Source of the DNA: Venturia oleaginea
Lineage: Eukaryota > Ascomycota > Dothideomycetes > Venturiales > Venturiaceae
Length of the DNA stretch: 64,000 bases
NCBI GenBank assembly: GCA_013176395.1
Contig: JABMLP010000001.1
Span: 682,001 to 746,000, forward strand
Reading direction: 5' to 3'
Numbering within the stretch: position 1 is the first letter of the stretch; each line of letters starts with the position of its first letter. A program made the translations under genes and the position numbers. Below are positions 21,872 to 33,100 of the stretch, piece after piece. Under the pieces are notes generated by a model. The model did not search any database. It was not told the origin of the DNA and saw nothing but the letters and a program-made list of their open reading frames with translations.

Positions 21872-22597
21872 TTACCAGGCCAAGATGAGGCCACTGTCCT
21901 CGCTATGCAAGAATTTTGATCCAGAAGACCTCATCTTCATCAAACTAGTTCTTAACTTGTATGTCCCAGGAGACCGTATAACAAGATTGGGAAAAGAAAC
22001 ATACCCAAGGATGTCGGGGGGATTGAGGGTGAGAGTTGCGTGGTCCGGTGCATGGATCGTGCTAACAAGTTGCGTTCCGGTCAGAATATCGGGCGAAGCG
22101 TGGTCGACATCGCCATCCTCGTAGAGTTCAAGAAGTGAGACGACAACGAAGTATTGATGCAGATTTTGATTTGACAACGCAGCTCCAGATCCGCGTCGTA
22201 CAGTGCGCACTTGAAGTGTCACTGCAGGACTAAGCGATGAGCCAACTTGGACTTCATTGGGAGGACGAACAACGAAGTCGAGACCAAATCCGTGAGGTTC
22301 GCCTGCAGATCTTCCAGAACGTGGTCTCGTTCTTTGCCGAGATATGTTTGCATCGTTTGGCCTCGAATTCAATCGAGTATAGTGACTGCGGCGAGCAACG
22401 TCTGTCATTGAATCGGCGGATTCAAGTGATGTGGGTGTGTGGTTGCAATACACTTCAGCGATTCGTTTTGACCTTCTTGGTGGAGTGACAGAAGATAGGA
22501 AAGACGATTGACTTTGGCGTATGCTGGGACCTGGTATTCCGTTGCTTTGTCGTTTTGACTGACTACTGTCTCGGTTTCGTTCTCTGCCTTCCGGCAT
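21872..22597 (-). CDS. velvet-domain protein, possibly C-terminally short
   Basis: Velvet factors bind DNA through an NF-kB-like fold and coordinate development and secondary metabolism. The frame from the ATG at 22597 encodes 241 aa. After a Ser/Arg-rich N-terminus (about 1-100) come diagnostic velvet blocks: LDFVVRPPNEVQVGSSLSP, FVVVSLLELYEDGD, PDILTGTQLVSTIHAP and LGYVSFPNLVIRSPGTYKLR. The frame stops just after DSGLILAW, near the expected last strand of the domain, without the usual C-terminal extension. A GTAAAA/CAG intron there would not extend it, because the next frame meets a stop. Either this is a short family member or the 3' end has been lost. VelC/VosA-like is my best guess; I do not assign a symbol. 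Confidence 0.7.
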   Translation of the reverse strand: MPEGRERNRDSSQSKRQSNGIPGPSIRQSQSSFLSSVTPPRRSKRIAEVYCNHTPTSLESADSMTDVARRSHYTRLNSRPNDANISRQRTRPRSGRSAGEPHGFGLDFVVRPPNEVQVGSSLSPAVTLQVRTVRRGSGAALSNQNLHQYFVVVSLLELYEDGDVDHASPDILTGTQLVSTIHAPDHATLTLNPPDILGYVSFPNLVIRSPGTYKLRTSLMKMRSSGSKFLHSEDSGLILAW

Positions 22598-23358
22598 GAG
22601 ATGGCGTCAAGAGCCTGATCAGTGGTTAGCGCATGCTTGACAGCTGTTGAAGAATATTGACGAGCCTCCAGGTCCTTGATGGAAGATCGGGTTCGCTATC
22701 GACATGGCAAAAATTCGGTGGGCATGTTCAATCGGATCTGGGAAAGAAAATCGGTTGTTAATTGGTGAGAGGAAGTGTTCGGACCGGGCACTATTTCTAA
22801 AAACATCGACACCATGGGTATAAGAAGGCCAGCTATTGTTAGCCACGCGTCTTGGATGGCATGGACAGCACAGTCGTATCCTCCCGGCCTCATTTCGTTG
22901 GTGGGTGATCGAAGAATTGGCACCTCGCTACGCACTTTAACCACAAAGGGGCCATTGCTGCCTGGGACGGGGAGGAAGCTCTGCTTGCCGATGAATGGCT
23001 GAACATGGATGAAGAGCAAGGTATGTCCAAGATAGTCGTCTCATCCCGGGGGTATTCGCGAACCACTCTTCAAACTCGAGGTGATGAGCCTCGCGACGGC
23101 ACTTGAAGTCGGAGCGCTGAGACGTGACGGAAGAATAGCTCATCGGACAGGACTCTGACATTGTTCGGGGACCACAGGTTGACTGGTGGAGAAGAGGGAT
23201 ATTTTGGGCACAGAAGCTGTTTCTCTGCGACAATTCCTGAGGGACGCTTGGGGACTGGGTTCGAGCAAGGACCACGGCAAGGGAGAAATCACGACATGGT
23301 GGTGCGTGCCTGGAGGATGGCAATGGAAAGTCACAATCACTCACCTGAAATGCTCAAT

Positions 23359-23479
23359 TTGAAGCCCGATTGAAGCCCGATTGAAGCCCGATTGAAGCCT
23401 GGTTGAAGCCTGGTTGAAGCCTGGTTGAAGCCTGGTTGAAGCCTGGTTGAAGCCTGGTTGAAGCCTGGTTGAAGCCTGA
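23359..23479. repeat. 11-bp minisatellite, 11 copies
   Basis: Tandem TTGAAGCCYGR-type units: three TTGAAGCCCGA, then seven TTGAAGCCTGG, then one TTGAAGCCTGA. Because 11 is not a multiple of 3, the minus-strand translation repeats every 11 residues across all frames, which explains a spurious repetitive open frame there. Confidence 0.95.
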
Positions 23480-24814
23480 TCTGAAGCAGACACTCCTGGG
23501 CACAGGAAGGGACTTGCCAGTCACCAAATTGGCGTCTTGATGGAGCGCGCCGATTCACGAATGACAAGCGGAAGCGTCCCGGCCGAGTTTGCTCTGCCCT
23601 AATTGGAACCCCTCTGGCTGGCTGCCACCTTAATAGAAGAGTGTTAAGCGTTGATGAGGAGGTGGCGGGCGCCGCGGGGTATATGGATAGAATATGGATA
23701 TGGACCTATTAAAAGGTTAACGCAATGATTCGAGCACGTCTTCATCAAAACTGATTACCTCGTTCTAGGGGGACTGCTCTGCCAAGGGATGGCACCCGGC
23801 AATGGCCAAACGAGCTGCAAATGAGCTGCGTATATATAGCAGTGGATGACTATACTTTGATTTGGACGACGACGACGATAAATGCCGACAACGGAAAAAC
23901 TGATGGAGCGATGAGAGTCTTTGACATGCCTTCAATCTCTACGGCTACCAAGAGGCCTTTATACACCGCTCGGCTGCTCACCATGTCATCCGTGTTTTTG
24001 TTCTCCGAGAGAGTCGTCCAGCATTTCCCAAAAGAATCTCTGGCGCAGGTAGTATGTCTTCCATGCCGAACTATCGACTCGTCATTTTGATTCTCTTCAG
24101 ATATACTGCATCCTTGACCCAATCAAAACACATGGCTTGAGTGGCTGTCTGCAGCGAGGTTCTTCCAGGCAGTTCCGACCAAGCTGGCCACTAATCAAAC
24201 CACAAGCCGAAGTGGAGTGGTCTTGGAGAAGAAGTCATGGCTGAGGTCTGGTCCAGCCAATCCATCTTTCGAAGGAGATGTTGATGCGAGCTCACGGATA
24301 CGTCCATGCGGTTATACAAAAACACGCCCATAAATCGGACCACCCAATATCCCGGGTTATCTGGTGGAGCAGCCTATGTGCTGCCACCCTAAAGGTTGCA
24401 CGACACTGCGTGCCCTTTTGAGCATCTTGCCTTGAGGCTTACCATGGAGCAGGCTCAGGCCTAGTCAAACAAAGAAAACGATGGGGTAGACCACTGGATT
24501 GCCTCACCCATTGCATTCCCTGCCGCTTTGTGTTCAGGAGCCATGCAACTCCCGTCATAGCTGTCATTGTCTGACACTATGTTGACAGGGAGGCCAATTC
24601 CGGGGCATATACCAGTAAAGTAACCTGAGGTTGTGCCCGACCCTGTTCATTAGCTCCATCATGCAGAGCTGGGGCGTGTGTCGGAATCGATCAAGGCTGA
24701 GCGAAGCTCGATAGGCTAGCTGCATAAACAGTTACCTTTCTGCGCGTGGCTGGATACCATACTACTCAGTAGGAATTCTATCACACAATCGACATCGCAG
24801 AGGACAACAGGACT

Positions 24815-24870
24815 GGATTGAGCCGGACGTACATGCCGCCTAGGATTGAGCCAGATGTACATGCTGGCTA
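24815..24870. repeat. 28-bp tandem duplication
   Basis: Two adjacent copies beginning GGATTGAGCC and containing GTACATGC. The differences are mostly C/T or G/A transitions. Confidence 0.75.
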
Positions 24871-27506
24871 GCATTTCGAGTGAGTTGCATCAAAGTTTCT
24901 AGTACCCAAGCTGCAGCGATGCCATAGATCTCACTGATCTGTTTGTGGAACCATATATATACACCAAGACCGTTGGCCGACAATTCGTATCGAGGCTTTG
25001 GTGATTGATCAACGCCGCAGAAAGATAAGAGCTGCATAACAACCTCGCAAAAATAAGTAACACATGCTCAGTCGATATAGACACTGCCTGCTTGTTTGGC
25101 CCATCCGCACAAAGAGCTCGCGCCGCTCCAACGAAATTTACTCTGTGTAACCGGTCGTCGCAAGACACTCCGAATCTGGTCTCGTTGTCGTCACTGTTGA
25201 ACCATTGTCATGGACAGACAGACCCAAGAGAAGAGCCACTCCCACTCCAGCCTTACTGAACGTTCCTTTTCGGACCCAGTACAGTGGTGAAGCGGATCTT
25301 ACACTAGATTGCCCCATCAAGGCTCAGATACAGCTCACCAATCGATCTGAAACATTCCGCAAAGCGCCTACCTGCAGGATCTGCTTTGCGTTCCGAGCGG
25401 CTTGTTTTGTCCAACTTGAGAGCACACGCTTCGGTATCGATCACGACACGAGGCGCCCAAGATCGATGCCACGATAAGGTTGGTTTTTGGATTGGAGATT
25501 AGTCTCGTTCTAGAACCGAACAAAAATAGTTGGCTGTGCTTCTTCCGTTTCGCGAAGCATCCGAGCGAATATGGATACCTCACAATCCAAAAACCTGGGC
25601 TTGCAGTGAATGCCTTCGAATCGTATGGGACTTATTTGCAGCAACTATAGTTGAACTAGATCAACGCAGGGCAACCAGAGCGTGCTCGCGTCTGGTACAA
25701 CGCGAGTTGACGCAGACGGTGGATGGAATGAGTCCAGGAAATGAGAGTCATCAACCGCCCATCTCTTTGCCAGAAGCAAGAGCCAGACTTGGGTCCTGGA
25801 ATCTCCAGAGAGTCATGGCCCTTGATTTAGTGTATCTCGCGGTGATTCTCGTACTCACTTCGCCTTAAAGGCTGGACCCGTCAACTTGGGCACTCGATTC
25901 GCCAAACATGGTGCTAGGATAACGATGAGGCCGAACAGGCTGAAAAGAAATAGTCACTATCAAGATAAGCGCCAGAGACTTTTCGAAAGATCTTTGGCAA
26001 ATCAAGACATCTATCAGCAAGAAATGTCCAATAGTACTGTCAGCATTCTTTTGGGCCTATGAGTGGGCAGCAAAGGCAGCGAATCTCTGACCTCGTCATG
26101 GTGCTCGAATCCCGCGTGTCCATGCTCAATGCCACGAGCTTCATGTGTCGCGGTGTCCATCTCATCTTCCTGAACGGCAAAACACTTTATAATTTTCTCA
26201 CACCCCTCCTTCATCCAAATTTCATGCAAAGAAGATACGAGAGGCACGGTTGAGAAGAGGAAAAGATGGTACTGGTGCTTGGAGTCGTAGAAGCAGCGGT
26301 TATGGGCCTATAAGTCGTGCAACTTGCAATCTGGTTTGATCTTGTCGCTGTACTCATGAATGGCCAGATACAACTGTTTGTTCAAACTGCGCGATACTTA
26401 CTATATCCTTGAATTTGCTACCAGGCCAGGCCAGCATAGAAGATACTGTCACTGCAGGAGTCTTGTTGATCATATTGTCTTTTTTTTCCTTTACGCGGGC
26501 CAAAGCAATCAAAACCTCCAATTTTGGCAACTTTTCGGGGAATAATCGTGAAAACATGTCAGCACACAGCGTTCTGGCTCAGATCGAAAGAAGGCAGAAC
26601 AGATGTTATGCTGAGGAGGCTCAAGGCTAGACATAAGGCTGAAAAGAATCTAATCTGAACGCGGCTAGTCAAATTTGTCTGAGATCCATATCTGAGGTCG
26701 ATGTCTGGCACGATCGAATCAAAAATCATCACCTCGCATCGGCTGTCGCGAAAAGCCGTTCCTCCTGACTTCCATGAGGAGGCTCATAATACCCTCCGCA
26801 GACTGCTCATGGGATCATGTTTCGGCCGGTGCTATTCCCTCTTTCCAATGCCGTCTCGACATCCGCGACGATGTAGTGCCTCACGCAACGAAACGTCGCC
26901 TAAAGCCACCATGACCCCAAACATCCACCTACCCATGCCGATAGCTACCAAATAAACGGGAGTTATCTCCGTTGTCAACCGCATACGAACTGCAACCTCG
27001 ACAATCTACCCCCGAGGTTTAGAGGCAGGCTTATACTGTGTACAATGGGTGTGTTGGGAAAGACCAAGGCTTCGCTTCTAGGGGCAGACTGCTCTCTCGC
27101 CAGGGCAATACGGAAGATAGGGGCTAATTTGGGCAGAGCTTGCCGTTCGGACAATTCTACACTACGGGCTATACTGCATCGAGTTATGGCCTAGCATACA
27201 TGCGGACTGTGGACAGAATAGAGAAAAACAGGAAAGACGGCGATCCGTATTCAATCAGGGCTAAAGGCTGGCATATATTGAGCACAAAGCTTTATTGTCA
27301 GGATTCCGTATTCGTGCTTTCCAGATTCCGAATCTCAAGAGCTGACTTCTTGAACAAAGACCATAGTCAAAAGGCAATGTTTGCAGTGTTTAACAGTGCA
27401 TATTAATTTGCTCGTCATACTTCAAGCATTTTCTACTTCAGTCTCTTCGTCACTGCTCAAATATTAACGATCAATTTTTCCATCGCGCTTCGCAAAGAAC
27501 ACGGCC

Positions 27507-27997
27507 ATGAATACGCCTAACACGGCCACCTCCAGTACCAACAGCCCTCAAGCTGGAAATATCGGGAAACCAGAGCCAGTCGTTTTTGAAAAGGAAACAG
27601 CCAGCCTCGAATCGCTCCCAGCAGAAATCTTGAAGAAAATAGCAGGTCACCTATCCCGCGATGACTTGCATTGCTCCCACCTTGAAGGCCCCATTCTTCG
27701 AAATGGCTCTAGGGACGATTTCAGAGAAAGCTTCCGCGAGATTTCTATATATCCGCATCAGGCCAGAATCGTCTTGATAAGATTGCGCACGATGGTATTC
27801 TCGGCCCACAAGTCAGAATATTGAGACTCGTCGTTGCGCACTTTCTCGGCAAGGAAGAGGAGGAAAGGATGAAAGTACCGCTGAGGGAAGAGTTACGCAC
27901 TGACCGTTTCGATAATCCATATTTGTACGAACTGGAAGATCAATACAAATGGAAGTATGCTCGGGATCGAAACTACCCCACGGTTCACAGGCGATGA
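27507..27997 (+). pseudogene. decayed F-box protein gene
   Basis: The ATG at 27507 opens a frame with an F-box-like block, SLESLPAEILKKIAGHLSRD (about residues 32-51), which in intact proteins recruits Skp1 of an SCF ubiquitin ligase. The usual continuation is absent. About 75 nt further on, a different frame carries F-box-protein-like sequence (FYISASGQNRLDKIA, then GPQVRILRLVVAHFLG) and runs open to a stop at 27995-27997. The first frame ends at 27824. An internal deletion or frameshift therefore separates the two parts, and no LRR or WD domain follows. I did not find splice sites that rejoin them. Confidence 0.6.
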
Positions 27998-28100
27998 CGA
28001 ATCGTACCCGGCGAAAATATAAATGGGCGATAAACTTATTTTTCCAGTTAGTAGAACTTCGAAGCAGTGCGATATCTGGAATCCAAGATCGCTATCGCTA

Positions 28101-28157
28101 AGTTTCTGGTAAGTCGAATTTCGAATATTGTCAGAAATTTAGCGGCATCGATCTCCA
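28101..28157 (+). repeat. dispersed short repeat, copy D
   Basis: Left word AGTTTCTGGTAAGTC, right word GTCAGAAATTTAGCGGCATC followed by GATCTCC. Spacing is as in the other copies. Confidence 0.55.
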
Positions 28158-28552
28158 GGTGAAAGGACTGAATTAAAATAACTACATCAAACAACTCACT
28201 TCGAAAAACAGCACACACAGCGAGAACTCAGTTTTTGGAATTTACAGAAGTATCATCTAAAGATCATCAAAACACCTCTGCCAGTGGCCGCTCCGGCCTC
28301 TAGAGGCCATCGCGCGTCCCTCAGCGTCGATGAGATACCTCTAGAGTCGCCGTCGCGGCCACGGCAGAGCAAGCAGACGAATACATGAGCAAGCTACACG
28401 AACGATGCGTCCACCAAAGACAACAGCAACCATCTAGTCACTATCTCCCGGCTAGTCCATCACCCCAGATGACACTGCAACGCTCCGAGTCGACGAGTCA
28501 CTGCTAGAACGGCAATACCTTCAACACAACTCAAACACCAGACGCCCGGTGT

Positions 28553-29301
28553 GCAACAATCGGCACCACACACCACTGCAACGACTAGACAACCTCTCCC
28601 AACGTCTTGGCAAACCGTCCTGCTACAAGCTGTTGCCCAGAGCCTTGAGCCTCTCCCCAAACTGTTGCCTCCCAGTTATGGCATTGGCAAGAGTAGGTGC
28701 GCGACACAGTAAGTAGTAAGGACGCATAGAAGGAGCCTATTGGCGGCAAATCCCCTCCCTGTAAGCTAGCAGACGTAGCCTTGAGCCTCTCCCCAGACTG
28801 TTGCGTCCCAGTTATGGCAGTGGCAAGAGTAGGTGCGCGATATAGCAAGCAGGGAGAGCGACTAGCAGCAGATAGGCTCCGACTATAAGACGACAGGTCT
28901 ACAACACAATCGGTGCGACACGATACGGCAGCTGCTAGAGAACCTCATCTACTATCGTCTCCGCAAACCGTCCTGCTGCAAGCTGATGTCCAGAGCCTTG
29001 AGCCTCTCCCCAAACTGTTGCGTCCCAGTTATGGCATTGGCAAGAGTAGGTGCGCAACACAGTAGCAGTAAGGACGTATAGAAGGAGCTTATTGGCGGCA
29101 AATCCCCTCCCTACAAGCCAGCAGACGTAGCCTTGAGCCTCTCCCCAGACTGTTGCGTCCCAGTTATGGCATTGGCAAGAGTAGGAGCGCGATATAGCAA
29201 GCAGGGAGAGCGACTAGCAGCAGGTAGGCTCCGACTATAAGACGGCAGGTCTATAGCACGATCGGCGCCATACAATACGGCAGCTACCAGACAGCCTCGT
29301 C
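28553..29301. repeat. 352-bp tandem duplication with nested 63-bp repeats
   Basis: About 2.15 copies of a unit of 352-353 bp; CAAACCGTCCTGCT recurs at 28611 and 28964. Each unit contains two copies of a block of about 63 bp starting AGCCTTGAGCCTCTCCCC, at 28641, 28777, 28994 and 29129. Copies differ by scattered substitutions and small indels, so the duplication is not brand new. No coding potential is preserved. Confidence 0.9.
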
Positions 29302-29790
29302 TACGGGCATACCCGGAGTATCACACCCAAGCAGCGAAATCACGACTACGATGGTTACTATTGTCTCCAGCATCACACAACCAAATACACTGCCGCATGG
29401 GAATCTGGTGCAAGGCAACTTTCACAAGCAGAAACATACTTAGGGAACCCATTGGCCTTGAGGGATAAGGCGAAACAGATAGACAAAGCTGAGCACTAGA
29501 GGGAACCTGTAGGTAGAAGGATAGCGAAACACGAGGCATTGCCTCTTGAGTCTACATAGCACAGATATACTAGCAGAGTGACCAGTATCTACAAGAGCCA
29601 GCGGGCATTTGGAGATACTGGTTAAGGGAAAAGAGGGAGGACCGAGGGGACAGCTGGTCTTGTTTCAGTGAACGGGGCGAAGTGGGGCGCGGTGGATTAT
29701 ATAATCTATCACGTGTCAGCTGTCTGATGAAGTCCTCCTAACCGGACATAGCTGAGTGATTAAGCGGCTGCAACCGAGTAGGATAAAATT

Positions 29791-29816
29791 AATCAATCAA
29801 TCAATCAATCAATCAA
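29791..29816. repeat. (AATC)n microsatellite
   Basis: Six AATC units plus two bases, immediately left of the second copy of the 21-bp direct repeat. Confidence 0.95.
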
Positions 29817-31287
29817 CAACTCACTTCGAAGAACACGCCTAAAGATTTATGAAGCGATATGAACAACGGCTCTACTAGGACGAAATAACATATTTCAACA
29901 AGTTGAGGGATTACCACCATTCATTCCAGTTCAAGTAGTTCGATCTCGGACTATACGTTGACAAACTAGGTATAATCCCCTACACAAAACCAAAGCCTGC
30001 TTTCTCGTCCACACACTGATTTCGCAGGTTCTCCCGTCTGATGACCCCCGCTAAATTACCATCAACCGTCCTCATTGTCACAAGTAACAAGCTTTGCATC
30101 GCCTCCTCAATACTCCCAAAAAGCCCCGTCTCAAACACCACCACGCTATATCGCCTCGTCGACGCTGAAGCTATCATTCAAATCTTATTAGAATGGTGTT
30201 CTCTCACGCTGTTGTAGTCGTGTTCTGTGGCAATGCTGGCTCTGTACTCCAGAACGTGGCTCTTAGTTTGTTGACTGGTTCGCACCGCATAACGATTTTT
30301 GGGTTAATGTCACAGTAGATAATGGATATATTACCTGTTCGCTTTCAAGAAAAGGGTTCGAGGGGAATATCTCTTCTACGTACTTTTGATTTGAGTGGCA
30401 GTAATCTAGGCTGATGCCTTTGGGGAAGATGCCAGCAAGCCTGAACATTGTGATATTGTTAGGTGATGAAGGCTATCGAGGGTGGTTTGAAATTGAATGG
30501 TGAAGGGAATGAATGATACCATGAGATTTATATGCCTCACGAGGGAAACGATTGGTGGTCGTAAATTGCTCATGTAGCTTGATCTCGCCATCCAGGATAT
30601 TTGTTATCGTCGGCAACAAAGTAGCTAATAAAGGCCTGAAGATTGGAGAGCATTCTGAAACAATAATATTGGTAGGGGTAACTGTACCAAGTAGACTGAT
30701 TATCAAAGGACAATTGAGCGCGATTTACTTTATTTAGTCGACTGCGAGACTGGAGAGCCTTTTCGGTTACACGGTAACAAAGCCACTAAACTGTTTTAGG
30801 CTAATGTCCCGGCGCTTAGCTCAGCTCGGAGATCATCGCGCTGTCTTTTGCCCCAATGAGCTGTATTGGCTAAGCCTCGTAAAATCTCTCTAGATAGAGG
30901 TATGCATCGAATTAACGCTTACCTGCTTGCGACTTGCTGCTGCCTGCTTTTCCAAGCCCCATCTCTGCGCGTTCTCGCAGTTGGAAACATGTCAGCAGCT
31001 GCAAACTTGAGTTGCCGATGACTTTGGCCAATAAAATCAGCTCCAAAATCCGGGCTGTGGACGTCCTCGTAGACATCTAACTCTTTTGGATCGACATATT
31101 TTGGGGCTCAATGTCAGAGCTGGGGATGGTAGGGAGTATATATACAAAGAGGTCATAGTAGATGGTAAAGAGCCCATATCAATCATCCGACGACTCTTGA
31201 AAGGTATTGTGATTATAAGCATCTCATTTCTTGAATCCGCTTGCTCAATCGACATCCGAATTTTAATTTCTCAGCTATACGGCCAGA

Positions 31288-32311
31288 ATGTCAAGCTCTT
31301 GTCCTCTCCAAAGCACCATCAACTGTACCTTGGAAACATGCCCACTCGATTGCGCTCAGATGAACTATCTCCCAACGCTTACCGGCAACGCCGTCTATGC
31401 TGCTGCTTTTGGCCTTCTCTTGATTGCGCAGCTTGTACTTGGGATAAAATACAAGACCTGGGGATTTATGATAGGCATGATCTGTGGCCTCCTTCTGGAG
31501 GTTGTTGGCTATGCTGGCCGGATTATGATTCACGATAACCCATTCGACTTCAACAATTTCATCATGTAAGTTTGTCTTTTCCCTTAGTCCTCAGTAAGTT
31601 CAGATCAATACATGGAGTCCTGACAATTTGGGTAGCTATCTTGTCACTCTGACTATCGCTCCTGCTTTCCTTACCGGTGCATTCTACCTCTGCCTATCCC
31701 GCATAATCGTCGTGTACGGCCAGCAAATCTCCCGCTTCAGCCCACGCACGTACGCGATTATCTTCATAGCGAGCGATTTCGTCTCGCTCGTCCTTCAAGG
31801 TGCTGGTGGCGGATTGGCAGCTACTGCCAATGACAAAGCTGGGAGCGATACAGGCAAGGGCATCATGGTCGCTGGCGTTGCGTTCCAAGTCATCTCGCTG
31901 CTCATCTTTATGGGATTGTGGTTGGAATTCATATATCGCGTGTCTAGGACGAGCGAGAGCGCCAAGGACGTCCGCTTCATCGACCTGAGGGACACGAAGA
32001 AGTTTAATTGGTTCCAGTATGCGCTCGGAACCGCTGTCTTACTCATCTTCATCCGTTCGGTGTACCGTGTCGCAGAGCTGCAGCAGGGTTTCCATGGACC
32101 CATCGCCAACGACGAGGTGTCTTTTATGATTTTGGAGGGACCCATGATCTTTTTAGCAGTGCTTGCAATGACGATCTTACACCCTGGTATACAATTTGAT
32201 GGGAAATGGAGCAGCGCTGGCTGGTCAGTCAAACAGCCTCGGAAGTCTACCTACGCCACGGTCAGCTCATCTATGGAGGAGATGGGATTACAAGAGAGCT
32301 ATAAGCCTTGA
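31288..32311 (+). CDS. RTA1-like seven-transmembrane protein
   Basis: Member of the fungal RTA1/lipid-translocating exporter family; relatives sit in the plasma membrane and affect resistance to toxic lipids such as 7-aminocholesterol and sphingoid bases. Two exons: 31288..31565 and 31636..32311, intron of 70 nt with GTAAGT/TAG, giving 317 aa, the normal size. The N-terminus has the Cys-containing segment typical of the family, then helices starting at AVYAAAFGLLLIAQLVLG. Conserved motifs include GMICGLLLEVVGYAGRI, IAPAFLTGAFYLCLSRII, FIASDFVSLVLQGAGGG and IRSVYRVAELQQGF (the family's YRxxE). A hydrophilic tail ends the protein. No regulatory site was recognised. Confidence 0.92.
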
Positions 32312-33100
32312 AGTTGTGAATGCCAGGGTGAAAGCACGTTTGTGGGATTTGAGAAAATATCTTGTACGATTGCCGGCTGTCTTGGGTAGACAATCTTGAC
32401 GAGGAATTTATCGAGACGACATGTAGGGCAATGCTTGCGCGAAATGCTTGGAATCAGAGACTTGATGCATCATAGACATTATAGTTTGAGATACTCCGTG
32501 GTTTCCTGGTAAAGGTTAGTTATTCCGCGTAATCCACAAGCTCTTCAAAATCGGTGTGGTAGAAGTCTGGCCGATTCTCCGGCTGTTGTAAAGACACGTA
32601 TCCAGATATACACGGCCTTGTGTTGTACCAAAAGTGGATTGAGCGTCACTCGGTTCGGCGGGCTCTCAGCAGAGTATTGTGGTTCGTGCATCAATGTGGA
32701 CATTCTCTAGTTTTTGACTGATTGACTGATTAACGCCCGCAATTCTGATCTACGTCGAGGTAATGATGCATTCATAAGGACTCATATACTATCAAACACT
32801 TGAGAATGTCCACGTTGATGCACAAACCACAGTATCTAATTTTCCAACTGCAAGTTTAGGAAAGATTGAGTTTATGGGTGGCCGGATATCGCAGTACTGT
32901 ATAAATTGCCTAGAGTGAATACGAATTGCGGAGGTGTACTACGAGAATATATAATTAGCCCCCCGGATACTAAATATAGTCGAATATATAATCTCTATAT
33001 ATAAGTTATACATACTGTAGAATAGAAAATTGATCTCCTTACCCGCTACCTTGAACATCTCACTCTCTTATCTCTTTAACTCCAAACATCGACTCTAAAT
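32312..33100. other. intergenic, contains a MITE
   Basis: RTA1-like 3' flank, a 160-bp MITE (32675-32834), then an AT-rich stretch (about 32930-33030, with repeated TATATA words) that could be the promoter of the small secreted-protein gene starting at 33101. Confidence 0.5.
32675..32834. mobile_element. 160-bp MITE with TA target duplication
   Basis: TA at 32675-32676 and at 32833-32834 enclose inverted repeats of about 31 bp (32677-32707 and 32802-32832) sharing GTGCATCAAYGTGGACATTC. The three differences between the arms are all C/T transitions, as expected from cytosine deamination or mild RIP. The interior is about 95 bp and non-coding. The TA duplication points to a Tc1/mariner-mobilised element, but these ends do not match the mariner copy at 8341-9744. 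Confidence 0.85.

Larger units (their letters stand above)
22598..27506. other. 4.9-kb gene-poor interval
   Basis: No gene can be supported on either strand: the open frames are short, lack domains and show no coherent splice chain. The interval holds an 11-bp minisatellite (23359-23479) and a 28-bp duplication (24815-24870). Composition is close to that of the flanking regions, so this is not an extreme AT-rich isochore. Confidence 0.4.
27998..31287. other. repeat-rich, gene-poor interval
   Basis: Holds a dispersed repeat copy (28101-28157), the 352-bp tandem block (28553-29301), an (AATC)n microsatellite and a 21-bp direct repeat at 28190-28210 and 29815-29835. Two small minus-strand frames (30263-30448 and 29980-30177) are weak coding candidates that could not be spliced together. 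The last 200 bases are the RTA1-like gene's 5' flank. Confidence 0.45.

Noticed and set aside
23337..23567. Minus-strand open frame with an 11-residue repeat (RLQPGFNQAST)
   Set aside because: It is the translation of the 11-bp minisatellite, which has no stop in any phase. No signal, domain or splice support.
29980..30448. Two small minus-strand frames that might form one gene
   Set aside because: A GTAATA donor ends the first, but the second frame has a TGA directly before its ATG and no acceptor between, so they cannot be joined.
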